Shown here: positions 24,048 through 32,259 of the stretch, in pieces
Numbering within the stretch: the first letter of the stretch is position 1
Layout: the number at the start of each line of letters is the position of its first letter
Translations under genes and position numbers: made by a program
Notes under the pieces: generated by a model
The model's input: the letters and a program-made list of their open reading frames with translations, nothing else
Databases searched by the model: none
What the model was told of the DNA's origin: nothing
Origin: a virus
Strand: one strand, 5' to 3'
DNA: 52,908 nucleotides
Virus record (IMG/VR): IMGVR_UViG_3300048547_000520
Span: 1-52,908 of that record

Positions 24048-24409
24048 TGTCTAATGTCATAGAATTTCCTGTAAAGGACAAAGTTAACGCGTCAGCAAAG
24101 ACACGTGAAGAACTACAGCAAGTTCTTATTGATTATAAGGAAGAAATAGCCGAAGAAGCTTCTGAATACTTATGGAGAAATCTTCTTGGCGAAATGTCAC
24201 GTATGGGATGCGATTTTGATAAAGAAATAAAAAAGCATTTTCCATCTATGGTATTAGTACTTGAAGCAATTAGGTCCTTACATTTACAAGCTCATGGCGT
24301 TCATCATCCATTGCAAGAGTTTGCTTCAGAATTTGTTGATATTGAAGAAATAGAAAATTTTGAGGCAGAAGCTAAAAAAATGGTTGACATTGAAGAAGAT
24401 TTAGATTAG
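24047..24409 (+). CDS. Hypothetical protein
   Basis: A 120-residue acidic, helical protein beginning MSNVIEFPVKDKV. EIAEEASEYLWRNLLGEMSRMG is a long helix. I know it only as an unassigned marine phage family. An early promoter lies in its last 9 codons. Confidence 0.55.
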   Translation: MSNVIEFPVKDKVNASAKTREELQQVLIDYKEEIAEEASEYLWRNLLGEMSRMGCDFDKEIKKHFPSMVLVLEAIRSLHLQAHGVHHPLQEFASEFVDIEEIENFEAEAKKMVDIEEDLD

Positions 24410-24412
24410 TAT
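24384..24412 (+). promoter_or_regulatory. Probable early promoter
   Basis: TTGACA 24384-24389, 17 bases, TAGTAT 24407-24412, inside the end of the preceding gene. The -10 is weaker than in the others. It precedes the RNase H gene by 38 bases. Confidence 0.6.
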
Positions 24413-24449
24413 AGTAATTATTAAATAAAATTGAAACAGAGAAAACAAA

Positions 24450-25310
24450 ATGGCTATACTAGTTGACTACAATCAAGTTATTCTTGCTTCGCTATTCGCA
24501 AGCATCGGTAACCACCACAACGTGGACATTGACGAAAATCTTATTCGTCATATGTTCCTAAATTCAATACGAGCTAATCGTAAAAAGTTTACCGAAGATT
24601 ACGGAGAAATCGTAATATGCGCTGATGGCAAAAATACATGGCGCCGTGAACTATATCCATATTACAAAGCTAATCGTAAAAAGTCTCGTGATGAGTCTGA
24701 ACTCGATTGGACTCATTTGTTTGGTATTATGAATACTATCCGCGACGAGCTAAAGGAGTTCTTTCCTTACAAAGTTCTTCATATGGATCATCTTGAAGCT
24801 GATGATATCATTGGTACCATCATCCACGAGAATGGCACTGTCCTAAATGGCGGAGCTGAACAATTTCTTGTTCTATCTGGAGACAAGGACTACATACAGT
24901 TACATACTTACGCTAATGTAGATCAGTTTGACCCAGTTCGCAAACGTTGGATTCGTAATGACAATCCTGACCAATATTTAATTGAGCATGTCTTAAAAGG
25001 TGACACTGGTGACGGTGTTCCAAATATTCTTTCACCAGACAATTGCTTAGCAGTTGGCCAACGTCAAAAGCCTATGACTAAAAAGCGCATAGAGCAATTC
25101 CGTGCTGGAACAGATGGAATGGACGAAGAAACATTACGCCGTTATCATCGCAACAAGACAATGATTGACTTGTCTCAGATTCCTACAAATTATCAAACGG
25201 CAATTCTTGAAGAGTATAACATAGACAAAGATGTTGGACGGTCTCAACTGTTTAACTTCTTTGTTAACCGAAAACTCAAAAACCTAATTTCAGATATACA
25301 GGATTTTTAA
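24450..25310 (+). CDS. rnh: T4-type RNase H (5'-3' exonuclease, FEN family)
   Basis: A 286-residue FEN-like nuclease that removes RNA primers from lagging-strand fragments. Acid clusters of the active site are visible: LVDYNQVILA start, ICADGKNTWRRELYPYYKANR, HLEADDIIGT, VLSGDKDYIQL and GDTGDGVPNI. Length is like T4 Rnh (305). It forms, with primase and the replisome genes elsewhere, the lagging-strand machinery. Confidence 0.9.
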   Translation: MAILVDYNQVILASLFASIGNHHNVDIDENLIRHMFLNSIRANRKKFTEDYGEIVICADGKNTWRRELYPYYKANRKKSRDESELDWTHLFGIMNTIRDELKEFFPYKVLHMDHLEADDIIGTIIHENGTVLNGGAEQFLVLSGDKDYIQLHTYANVDQFDPVRKRWIRNDNPDQYLIEHVLKGDTGDGVPNILSPDNCLAVGQRQKPMTKKRIEQFRAGTDGMDEETLRRYHRNKTMIDLSQIPTNYQTAILEEYNIDKDVGRSQLFNFFVNRKLKNLISDIQDF

Positions 25311-25751
25311 ATGGCAGTTAGAAGATCAATTTCAGAAATCATAAATAAAGCAATAGAAATACCAGTTAAGAAGGATAAAGTGGCGTGGCTTCAAGAAAAC
25401 GAAAATCAACCACTAAAAACTATTCTTAAACTTTGGTATGACGAAACTGTTGAGTTTTTAATTCCTGACACACCTCCACCTTGGAAAAAAAATGAGTACG
25501 AGGATGAAGCTAAAAGTTTGTTGTATCACGAAGCTCGTCGCCTTAAGATTTTTATCAAAGGCGGCGGTTATGATAATTTAAACCAAATTAAGCGTGAAAG
25601 TTTATTCATTAGTTTATTAGAAGATGTTGATAATGATGACGCTGAAATGTTGTGTAAAATGATTACTAGAAAATCACCAAAAGGATTATCTTTAAAGACA
25701 GTCATGACAGCATTTCCTGACTTAATAGAAATTAAAGAGAAAGTATCATAG
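25311..25751 (+). CDS. Conserved T4-like hypothetical protein (DUF6433-like)
   Basis: A 146-residue protein starting right after the rnh stop. ISEIINKAIEIPVKKDKVAWLQ, LKTILKLWYDE and PKGLSLKTVMTAFPDL match a family conserved next to rnh in marine T4-like phages; I believe it is DUF6433. Unknown function; conserved linkage suggests a replication role. Confidence 0.65.
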   Translation: MAVRRSISEIINKAIEIPVKKDKVAWLQENENQPLKTILKLWYDETVEFLIPDTPPPWKKNEYEDEAKSLLYHEARRLKIFIKGGGYDNLNQIKRESLFISLLEDVDNDDAEMLCKMITRKSPKGLSLKTVMTAFPDLIEIKEKVS

Positions 25752-25760
25752 GAAAGACCA

Positions 25761-25934
25761 ATGGCTAAAAGTTTTAAAGAGTTCCGTGAAGATTGGGAAC
25801 ACGATGAATGGGGTCACAACGAAGAACGAAGCGTACGCAGTAAGGAAAAGCGTATGAAAAATCGTCGTGATAAAAAGAAACTGAAACGGCAAGAAAAATA
25901 TTCCAATCTTGATACTGAAGAACAAAAAAGATAA
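25761..25934 (+). CDS. Small basic phage protein (57 residues)
   Basis: ATG at 25761 behind AGGAAAGA. MAKSFKEFREDWEHDEWG then a run of Lys/Arg (KEKRMKNRRDKKKLKR). Commonly seen after the previous family in marine T4-like phages. Nucleic-acid binding is plausible from charge only. Confidence 0.6.
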   Translation: MAKSFKEFREDWEHDEWGHNEERSVRSKEKRMKNRRDKKKLKRQEKYSNLDTEEQKR

Positions 25935-25953
25935 TTCTTTTTCATATTAACTA

Positions 25954-25982
25954 TTGACATTTGAGTACAAATAGGTTATATT
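25954..25982 (+). promoter_or_regulatory. Early sigma70-type promoter
   Basis: TTGACA 25954-25959, 17 bases, TATATT 25977-25982, then GATTCTATA and an AAAAGGAATCA leader. Confidence 0.88.
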
Positions 25983-26016
25983 GATTCTATAAGGTAAAAC
26001 AAAAGGAATCAATCTT

Positions 26017-26409
26017 ATGGGTACTTCATCAATGATCGCAAACTACAACGAAGACGGCACAGTTACTGCAACATATTGTCATTATGATGGTTATCTTGCT
26101 TATAACGGCCGTCAGTTGTACGAATGGTATAACACACCAAAGCTTGCCAAAGAATTGGCAAATGCTGGTTATATCTCATCTTTAAAAGATGACCTACAAA
26201 CATCTTTGGATGAGTCAGTCCATTCAAACCAATCCCCTGTAACATATAATTCAGTTGAAGAATTCTTAGCAGAAGGACGCGAATTTGCCTCTGCTGATTA
26301 TCTTTATCTTTTCGATGGTGACGCGTGGTTCTTCACTTCAACTTATGGACCAAATGGCACTTGGTTAATGGAAGAAGTTGAAATGAATTTATTTGCGGAG
26401 TCTGCATAA
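26017..26409 (+). CDS. Conserved phage protein with YCHYDGY motif
   Basis: A 130-residue protein: MGTSSMIANYNEDG, TYCHYDGYLAYNGRQL and a second half with DYLYLFDGDAWFF. The pattern MGT-(S/R)-S-x-I ... Y-C-H-x-D-G-Y is widespread in phages and bacteria; no function established. It is expressed from its own early promoter as a single gene. Confidence 0.7.
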   Translation: MGTSSMIANYNEDGTVTATYCHYDGYLAYNGRQLYEWYNTPKLAKELANAGYISSLKDDLQTSLDESVHSNQSPVTYNSVEEFLAEGREFASADYLYLFDGDAWFFTSTYGPNGTWLMEEVEMNLFAESA

Positions 26410-26415
26410 TAACTA

Positions 26416-26444
26416 TTGACATTTGCTCGCGAATCAGATAGATT
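26416..26444 (+). promoter_or_regulatory. Early sigma70-type promoter
   Basis: TTGACA 26416-26421, 17 bases, TAGATT 26439-26444; GAATCAGA precedes the -10. Confidence 0.85.
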
Positions 26445-26470
26445 GTATATATCAACAAAGGAAAATGAAA

Positions 26471-26743
26471 ATGAAAAAGTTAAACCAAACAACACTGAAA
26501 ACAATCCGTAACGCTGACAAGGATACACTTGATGCAATTATCACAGAAGTCAAAAATCGTCAACGTCAAACGCAACGTGAAATCGGAAACGCATTTAACG
26601 TCGGAGATAAAGTTTGGTTTGACGCAAATCGCCGTGGTCGTATTGAAGGTCTGATTTCAAAAATCAATCAGAAGACTATCGTCGTTAAAACTCCTACCGT
26701 AACTTGGAAAGTTACACCATCACTATTAAAGAAAGTAGCCTAA
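26471..26743 (+). CDS. Small SH3/KOW-like protein
   Basis: A 90-residue protein; start at 26471 fits AAGGA at 8 bases, while 26465 is too near. After an N-terminal helix, FNVGDKVWFDANRRGRIEGLISKINQK forms an SH3-like or KOW-like strand set (G-D-x-V-x-F ... G-x-I). Possible nucleic-acid or protein binding; family unknown. Confidence 0.6.
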   Translation: MKKLNQTTLKTIRNADKDTLDAIITEVKNRQRQTQREIGNAFNVGDKVWFDANRRGRIEGLISKINQKTIVVKTPTVTWKVTPSLLKKVA

Positions 26744-26744
26744 T

Positions 26745-27356
26745 ATGTATAACCGTTCTAATGAAACCATTGCCGACAAAGTCATCCTAGTTGACGTTGA
26801 CGGAGTACTCCTTGATTGGGAATACGCGTTCACAGGTTGGATGGAACGTCATGATTATCAAATCCAAGAAGGCATGGAAGATCAGTATGATATGACTCTT
26901 CGCTATGGCTTACGAGTTGAAGATAAAGAACGGATTGTTCGTATGTTCAACGAGTCTGCTTGGATCCGTAAACTTCCGCCTTTACGTGATGCAATTAAGT
27001 ATGTTCGGAAACTCCATGAGGAACACGGATATGTCTTCCGAGTAATCAGTTCATTGAGTACTTGCTATTATTCTCAACATCTTCGAACTAAAAACTTGAT
27101 TGAAATGTTTGGTCCTAGCGTCTTTGAAAACTTTACTTACCTTGACACTGGAGCTGACAAAGATGATGCTCTTGCGCCATATTCTGGAACTGGTTGTTAT
27201 TGGGTTGAAGACAAACCACAAAATGCTGACCTTGGCACTGCGCTTGGTTTAGAAGCAATTCTAGTCAATCACCATCATAATGAAAATACTGAAATTAATT
27301 CTCTAACCACTCGTGCAAATAATTGGAAAGAAATTTATGAATTAATCGTTGGATAA
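26745..27356 (+). CDS. HAD-family 5'-nucleotidase-like protein
   Basis: A 203-residue HAD hydrolase. KVILVDVDGVLLDW gives Asp17 and Asp19; RVISSLS is motif II, and YWVEDKPQNADLG the acidic motif III/IV. It resembles 5'(3')-deoxyribonucleotidases of T4-like phages and could trim nucleotide pools. A phosphatase with a different substrate is equally possible. Confidence 0.7.
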   Translation: MYNRSNETIADKVILVDVDGVLLDWEYAFTGWMERHDYQIQEGMEDQYDMTLRYGLRVEDKERIVRMFNESAWIRKLPPLRDAIKYVRKLHEEHGYVFRVISSLSTCYYSQHLRTKNLIEMFGPSVFENFTYLDTGADKDDALAPYSGTGCYWVEDKPQNADLGTALGLEAILVNHHHNENTEINSLTTRANNWKEIYELIVG

Positions 27357-27367
27357 CTGTTTTGCGT

Positions 27368-27375
27368 TATAAATA
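27368..27375 (+). promoter_or_regulatory. T4-type late promoter
   Basis: TATAAATA followed by G, 56 bases before the 27431 gene, in a 74-base gap that holds no other feature. Confidence 0.7.
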
Positions 27376-27430
27376 GTTTTACAATTGGTAAATTGGTACA
27401 CTATGAATTATTTGAAAAAGAGGAGACTTG

Positions 27431-27691
27431 ATGCCAACCTATACGTTTGAAGATACAAACACTGGTACTGTATTTGATAAAATTATGAAGATCTCAGAGC
27501 GAGATCTCTACCTCAAAGAAAACCCTAATATAACTCAAAGAATTGGAAGGCCACCAGCTATTGGTGACTCAGTACGTCTTGGTCTTAAAAAGCCTGACGC
27601 TGGGTTTCGTGATGTTTTAAGCAACGTAAAAAAGCACCATCCAAGTTCAATTAAAAAAGGTGGAGCTCAAAATAAAATAAACACGTGGTAA
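27431..27691 (+). CDS. Conserved T4-like protein, FmdB-like fold without zinc ligands
   Basis: An 86-residue protein starting MPTYTFEDTNTG with GAGGAGA upstream. The first strand pair resembles FmdB-type zinc ribbons, but the Cys residues are absent. PPAIGDSVRLGLKKPDAGFRDVL is a strong family mark in T4-like phages. It lies behind a late promoter, two genes before the PAAR protein, so a virion or assembly role is possible. Confidence 0.65.
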   Translation: MPTYTFEDTNTGTVFDKIMKISERDLYLKENPNITQRIGRPPAIGDSVRLGLKKPDAGFRDVLSNVKKHHPSSIKKGGAQNKINTW

Positions 27692-27710
27692 TAAACCACT
27701 AGGAGGTTTC

Positions 27711-28460
27711 ATGGCTAAACAGCGCAGACTATCCCGGAAAGAAAGAAGAAGAGCAGAAAGAGATCAAGAACATATGATGCGTGTTTTAAACACTAAGTTT
27801 TCAATGCGACAAATAAAACCATTAACACCATCTCAATCTGATTTATTTGACTCTTATCAACAAGGATTTAATCTAGCAGCCATCGGAACGGCAGGTACAG
27901 GAAAAACAATGTGTGCTACATATTTGGCACTCAATGATGTACTACAGAAAGGAGAATATGAAAAGGTCGTCATAATTAGATCTGCAGTTCAGACAAGAGA
28001 GCAAGGTTTTATGCCAGGTTCTCAGGCACAGAAAGAGGCAGTGTTCGAAGCACCGTACACTGATATCACAAACGATCTATTTGGAAGAAAGGATGCTTAT
28101 CAAATTTTAAAAACAAAAGGTATGATAGAGTTTAAAACATCATCATTTGTAAGAGGACTCACGTTTGACAACGCAATCATTATCGTAGATGAATGCCAGT
28201 CAATGACTTACCACGAACTTGATAGCATTATTACTCGAGTCGGCGAATCATCAAAGATTATTTTCTGTGGTGATACAAAGCAAGACGATCTTCAGCAATC
28301 TCGAAACAGAGCAGATATTACAGGCTTACATGACTTTATAAAAGTTTTAAGCGCCATTCCATCTTTTGACGTAGTAAGATTTGGAGTGGAAGATATTGTT
28401 CGGTCAGGATTAGTTAAAGAATATATAATTGCAAAAGAAAAACTTTTAGAGGCTGCATAA
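27711..28460 (+). CDS. phoH: PhoH-like ATPase
   Basis: A 249-residue P-loop protein with Walker A GTAGTGKT at 59-66 and Walker B IIIVDECQSM, followed by FCGDTKQDDL, the PhoH sensor motif. PhoH is a widespread marine phage accessory gene of uncertain role (RNA metabolism or phosphate stress). The N-terminus is very basic. AGGAGG ribosome site is perfect. Confidence 0.92.
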   Translation: MAKQRRLSRKERRRAERDQEHMMRVLNTKFSMRQIKPLTPSQSDLFDSYQQGFNLAAIGTAGTGKTMCATYLALNDVLQKGEYEKVVIIRSAVQTREQGFMPGSQAQKEAVFEAPYTDITNDLFGRKDAYQILKTKGMIEFKTSSFVRGLTFDNAIIIVDECQSMTYHELDSIITRVGESSKIIFCGDTKQDDLQQSRNRADITGLHDFIKVLSAIPSFDVVRFGVEDIVRSGLVKEYIIAKEKLLEAA

Positions 28461-28461
28461 A

Positions 28462-28809
28462 ATGCCAGAAGCTGCACGTGGAGATTCAGTAGATACTGTG
28501 GATACAGTACATCCTGCAACAGGAGACGAAGATACAGATGATAGTTCATTCTGTGACGTAGATCCTATTGACACTACAACCAACGAGTGCAGCGAAAAAG
28601 TTTTTGCAATGGGAACAGGTGTTGTTCGTGGAGACAACAAAGTTACTGCTCATCCAATAGGCGGCACCTGTTCTACTCATACTCCAAAATTTAACTCAGG
28701 TTCTACTAAGGTTAAAATTGAAGGAAAGAAAGCTGGACGGAAAGGTGATACCTATCTGTGCGGCGCAGAAATAACATCAGGAGCGTCTAAAGTAATTATA
28801 GGCGGCTAA
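28462..28809 (+). CDS. PAAR-repeat spike tip protein (gp5.4-like)
   Basis: A 115-residue protein. The C-terminal 70 residues form a PAAR domain: VFAMGTGVVRGDNKV, HPIGGTCSTHTP and the strand repeats TKVKIEGKKAGRKGDTY and SGASKVIIGG, with His and Cys to bind the tip metal ion. PAAR proteins cap the gp5 spike of T4-like tails. The N-terminal 40 residues are acidic and unique. It starts one base after phoH. Confidence 0.82.
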   Translation: MPEAARGDSVDTVDTVHPATGDEDTDDSSFCDVDPIDTTTNECSEKVFAMGTGVVRGDNKVTAHPIGGTCSTHTPKFNSGSTKVKIEGKKAGRKGDTYLCGAEITSGASKVIIGG

Positions 28810-28817
28810 TTTATATT

Positions 28818-29489
28818 ATGTTTAATCATGTTGAGCACGGCGTGGTGCTTCCCAAATTAACACGCGAAACCACTAAAAGTGGTAGAAAATACTTTACACC
28901 GGAAGGTAATGCATATCCGTCAATCACAACGGTTCTCGGTGTATTGAATAAAGAAGGCATTCTTGCATGGCGACAAAGAGTCGGCGAAGCAGAAGCCAAC
29001 AGAATATCACAACAAGCTGCAACTCGTGGTACTGCGGTACACAAACTTGCAGAAGATTATTTAGATAACAAAGAGGATTGGAACAAAGGTGCAATGCCTT
29101 CAAATCTCCAATCCTTTAATGATTTAAAATCTATACTTGACCAACGCTTAAATAATGTTTGGTTTCAAGAAGAGTTCTTATATTCTGATAGACTAAAATG
29201 CGCAGGACAGGTTGACTGTATTGCTGAGTTTGACGGTCAGCTTTCTATTGTTGATTTTAAAACATCAAGGAAACCAAAGAAAGAAGAATGGATTACTAAC
29301 TATTTTATTCAAGCATCTTTTTATGCAGCTGCATTTTACGAACGAACTTCCATACCCATTAAACAAGGTGTAATCTTGATAACTGTAGACGGTTCAGAAC
29401 CACAAATTTTTAAAGTCAACACTTATGATTATTTAGAGCATTTCATTGCAGTACGAAAAAAGTACAAAGAAATGAAAGAACGCCATTGA
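28818..29489 (+). CDS. PD-(D/E)XK exonuclease-like protein
   Basis: A 223-residue RecB/Cas4-like nuclease. RGTAVHKLAEDYL, GQVDCIAEF and LSIVDFKTS form the catalytic H, D and D-x-K set, and QASFYAAAF is the conserved QxxxY helix. Such nucleases in phages act in DNA degradation, recombination or packaging repair. No Cys cluster for an iron-sulfur centre is seen. The stop lies inside the next -35 box. Confidence 0.82.
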   Translation: MFNHVEHGVVLPKLTRETTKSGRKYFTPEGNAYPSITTVLGVLNKEGILAWRQRVGEAEANRISQQAATRGTAVHKLAEDYLDNKEDWNKGAMPSNLQSFNDLKSILDQRLNNVWFQEEFLYSDRLKCAGQVDCIAEFDGQLSIVDFKTSRKPKKEEWITNYFIQASFYAAAFYERTSIPIKQGVILITVDGSEPQIFKVNTYDYLEHFIAVRKKYKEMKERH

Positions 29490-29514
29490 CATTCATTATG
29501 AAATAGATTATATT
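29486..29514 (+). promoter_or_regulatory. Early sigma70-type promoter
   Basis: TTGACA 29486-29491, 17 bases, TATATT 29509-29514, then GATTCTATAAATAAGGAG; the leader also contains TATAAATA (29520-29527). Confidence 0.88.
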
Positions 29515-29539
29515 GATTCTATAAATAAGGAGAATCACT

Positions 29540-29842
29540 ATGACTAAGTTTGATAGAAAAAAGTTTACCTACCACGGCGGATATCTTGAGTACACAGGTA
29601 CTTACGAAGGTCAGCCAACATGGGATCAAGTTGCTCCTAACTGTCATCCTTCACGCGTAGGTATGCCAAAAGAATTGTTTATCGCTCGCTTTAAGTATAG
29701 CGGTGGACCTGTTAAAATGGGTGCTTTCAAAAAGTTCCTTATTAATAACTTCACAGTTGAAGAATATGTTGAAGCTCGTAAAGACGAAGGTATTGACGGT
29801 GCTCCGCTTCGTATCTTGCAAAACAAAGGATTTGCTATATGA
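29540..29842 (+). CDS. Hypothetical early protein
   Basis: A 100-residue protein, mostly soluble: KFTYHGGYLEYTG, PKELFIARFKYSGGP and a helical end. Family seen in marine phages. Overlaps the next gene by 4 bases. Confidence 0.6.
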   Translation: MTKFDRKKFTYHGGYLEYTGTYEGQPTWDQVAPNCHPSRVGMPKELFIARFKYSGGPVKMGAFKKFLINNFTVEEYVEARKDEGIDGAPLRILQNKGFAI

Positions 29843-30408
29843 ATATATTTGTGTTATCTGAAGAGCCGCGAGAAGCGGCTCAGATGGTCTGCGACAAACA
29901 CTGCAGTAAGATGATTATTGAGTCTGGACAAATGCTGTCCACGGCTCATCGTATGCTTGACGGTTACATGGAAAAACGTCCTTCAAAGTCAGGTAAGGTT
30001 ATGGTTAAGTACTATGTTCATCCTAACAGTAACCTAGAAAATACCTTATATAAAGCAGTTCACCACCATCATCCATGCACAATTTGGTCTATGAAATCAA
30101 AGGCCAATTATCTATGGCATTATGAGCACTTTCTCGGGCTTGTAGATGAGTTTCTAGTAAGATACAAAAAGCTTCATATGACTGCAAATAAGTTGACTGA
30201 AGTACTTGCTCAGCCACCCGAAAATATACCAGATGTAGGTTTGACAGAATTTCCTCAAGCAATGAATAACTTTCCATTGTGTAAAGTTGCAGGCGATCCA
30301 GTCGCGGCATATCGTAAATACTATCATATGACTAAAGACTTTGCCGTATGGAATAAAGGCCGTGAAGCTCCTTATTGGTGGCAAGGTTTTCAAGGATATC
30401 CAGCTTGA
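29839..30408 (+). CDS. Conserved T4-like protein of unknown function
   Basis: A 189-residue protein. MNIFVLSEEPREAAQMVCDKHCSKMIIES opens a helical core with many conserved His (AHRML, HHHHPCTIW, NYLWHYEHF) and ends FAVWNKGREAPYWW. I recall this family in many T4-like phages as hypothetical. The clustered His and acidic residues could be a metal site, but no enzyme is known. Confidence 0.68.
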   Translation: MNIFVLSEEPREAAQMVCDKHCSKMIIESGQMLSTAHRMLDGYMEKRPSKSGKVMVKYYVHPNSNLENTLYKAVHHHHPCTIWSMKSKANYLWHYEHFLGLVDEFLVRYKKLHMTANKLTEVLAQPPENIPDVGLTEFPQAMNNFPLCKVAGDPVAAYRKYYHMTKDFAVWNKGREAPYWWQGFQGYPA

Positions 30409-30737
30409 GATATGTAATCATTGACGAAGAAATGGGAGTATTCCTTGGTACTCATCGTATGCCCGCTCCTGGCGGAAATGGTATACTGAGTATCATGAGA
30501 ATATTTTCAAAAAATGATATGTTCGGTATCAGCAGGGCATATTCTTTTGATACAAAAAGAGAAGCATTTAAATATATGCAAGCCTTTTTAATTGAGGACT
30601 ATCCTCTATGTAAAGTTGCGGAAATACATTCTGACGGTCAATATGTTGATGTAGTGGATTTGATTAAATCTGGGTTTACTCAATATACTCATGACATGGT
30701 TGACGCTTTGCCAATGTATAACGAAACGATCCACTAA
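30405..30737 (+). CDS. Hypothetical protein
   Basis: A 110-residue protein. TTG at 30405 overlaps the previous stop and fits the CAAGGAT site; a GTG at 30375 inside the previous gene is less likely. YVIIDEEMGVFLGTH and KVAEIHSDGQYVDVVDL are beta-alpha in pattern. No family assigned. A 28-base AT-rich gap follows before the next promoter. Confidence 0.55.
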   Translation: MRYVIIDEEMGVFLGTHRMPAPGGNGILSIMRIFSKNDMFGISRAYSFDTKREAFKYMQAFLIEDYPLCKVAEIHSDGQYVDVVDLIKSGFTQYTHDMVDALPMYNETIH

Positions 30738-30765
30738 AATAATTTAATTTATTTTCATTTTATTG

Positions 30766-30794
30766 TTGACATTCTATATAGAATCAGTTATATT
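30766..30794 (+). promoter_or_regulatory. Early sigma70-type promoter
   Basis: TTGACA 30766-30771, 17 bases, TATATT 30789-30794; GAATCAGT before the -10 and AATGAAAAGGAATCA leader after. Confidence 0.88.
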
Positions 30795-30825
30795 ATTAAT
30801 ATAACAAATGAAAAGGAATCAGACA

Positions 30826-31119
30826 ATGACAACTCAAGCTCAAAAATTTTGGACGGAAACACCTCTTACAAACGTAGCTAAATTGGTTGCCGTGTATCGT
30901 GAATATGCTAAAGATAGCGGCGATCTTTCTGATATGTATAACGAAGATGCTGACGATTTTCACAAAGCTATCAGCTTGTTCCGTCAATCAGATTCCGAAA
31001 CACTTGCAAACCACGTTCAATTTATGGATACATCACCTCGTGAGGCATTGGTTTTGGCTTTTGCTAAAGACTGTGATAACGAGTTTGTTAAGTCTTACTT
31101 TGGTTATGAATTAGCTTAA
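30826..31119 (+). CDS. Hypothetical early protein
   Basis: A 97-residue acidic, helical protein beginning MTTQAQKFWTETPL, start fixed by AAAAGGAA. No recognised domain. It stands alone between two early promoters, so it is a single-gene unit. Confidence 0.6.
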   Translation: MTTQAQKFWTETPLTNVAKLVAVYREYAKDSGDLSDMYNEDADDFHKAISLFRQSDSETLANHVQFMDTSPREALVLAFAKDCDNEFVKSYFGYELA

Positions 31120-31126
31120 TTAACAG

Positions 31127-31155
31127 TTGACATTATAATGGAATCAGTATATACT
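31127..31155 (+). promoter_or_regulatory. Early sigma70-type promoter
   Basis: TTGACA 31127-31132, 17 bases, TATACT 31150-31155; GAATCAGTA before the -10, leader AATGAAAAGGAAA. Confidence 0.85.
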
Positions 31156-31187
31156 AGTTATATACAAAATGAAAAGGAAAATATACT

Positions 31188-32144
31188 ATGGCACATGAAT
31201 TGGAAATGATTAACGGTCAAGCTCAAATGGCGTACCGTGAAAGTCAAGGTCTACCTTGGCATGGACTAGGTGTTCCTGTTGGTGACGATATGTCGCCGCA
31301 GCAAATGATGGAAGCAGCAGGCCTTGACTGGTCAGTTGAAAAAGTCAACACATTCATCAATTACAACGGTGAGCAAAAAGAAACTGGTCAACAAGCGTTG
31401 GTCCGTTCATCAGATGGAAAAATCCTTACACAAGTTGGAACTGGTTGGAACCCAGTACAAAACTCTGAAGCATTTGAGTTTTTTAACGACTTTGTTTCAA
31501 ACGGAGATATGGCTATGGATACAGCCGGTTCGTTGAAAGATGGCCGTTTGGTTTGGGCTCTTGCCGATGTCCGTGATGGCTTTGAGCTTTTCGGTGGTGA
31601 TGCCGTTAAAGGCTACCTTTTGTTTTCTAATCCACATGTTTACGGAAAAAGCATTGACATCAAGTTCGTAATGGAACGTGTTGTATGCAATAACACATTG
31701 GCTGTAGCTCTTAACGAAAAGAACCAACCATCTGTGCGTGTAAATCACCGTTCAGTGTTTGATCCTGAAAGTGTTAAAGAAATTCTTGGTTTATCTCACA
31801 ACAAAGTTGAAAAGTTTAAAGAAGCCGCCGAGTTTCTTGGTTCTAAAAACTATGACAAAGAAGTACTTAACCGGTTTATGGCAAAGATCTTTGGAGAGTC
31901 GACTCGCGAAGACCGTGATTTGTCGCGAACAGCTGAACGTGCTGTTGAAGTTGTTGAAAACCAACCAGGAGATAACTTCCGCCCTGGCACTTGGTGGAAC
32001 GCGTATAATGCAGTTACCTATATGGCTGACCATGAACTAGGTCGTTCTGCAGATACACGTATGGCATCTGCTTGGTTCGGAACAAACGCAAAGCGCAAAG
32101 TTGATGCGTTAGATCTTGCGTTGGAGATGGCTAATGCTTCGTAA
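31188..32144 (+). CDS. DUF932 phage/plasmid-like protein
   Basis: A 318-residue protein of the DUF932 (TIGR03299) family: GLPWHGLGVPVGDDMS opening, ALVRSSDGKILTQVGTGWNPVQN, YLLFSNPHVYGKS and the basic region near the end. These proteins occur in many phages and plasmids near anti-restriction or replication functions, but no activity is established. Single gene under its own early promoter with AAAAGGAAA site. Confidence 0.82.
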   Translation: MAHELEMINGQAQMAYRESQGLPWHGLGVPVGDDMSPQQMMEAAGLDWSVEKVNTFINYNGEQKETGQQALVRSSDGKILTQVGTGWNPVQNSEAFEFFNDFVSNGDMAMDTAGSLKDGRLVWALADVRDGFELFGGDAVKGYLLFSNPHVYGKSIDIKFVMERVVCNNTLAVALNEKNQPSVRVNHRSVFDPESVKEILGLSHNKVEKFKEAAEFLGSKNYDKEVLNRFMAKIFGESTREDRDLSRTAERAVEVVENQPGDNFRPGTWWNAYNAVTYMADHELGRSADTRMASAWFGTNAKRKVDALDLALEMANAS

Positions 32145-32259
32145 ATTTCATAACCATATGAAAAATCTAAAACCTGTTGAAATAGTCCTTTATGGGCTAT
32201 TTCTAGGTCTAGTAGCAATTTGGCTTGATATGAACTTTATCCCAGGTGGTATATATTAA
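32134..32259 (+). CDS. Small single-membrane-span protein (41 residues)
   Basis: ATG at 32134 overlaps the DUF932 gene by 11 bases. One hydrophobic helix (IVLYGLFLGLVAIWL) with a basic N-terminus (LRKFHNHMKNLK) predicts an inner-membrane protein with its N-terminus inside. Adjacent exactly to the next membrane gene (TAAATG). Confidence 0.5.
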   Translation: MLRKFHNHMKNLKPVEIVLYGLFLGLVAIWLDMNFIPGGIY

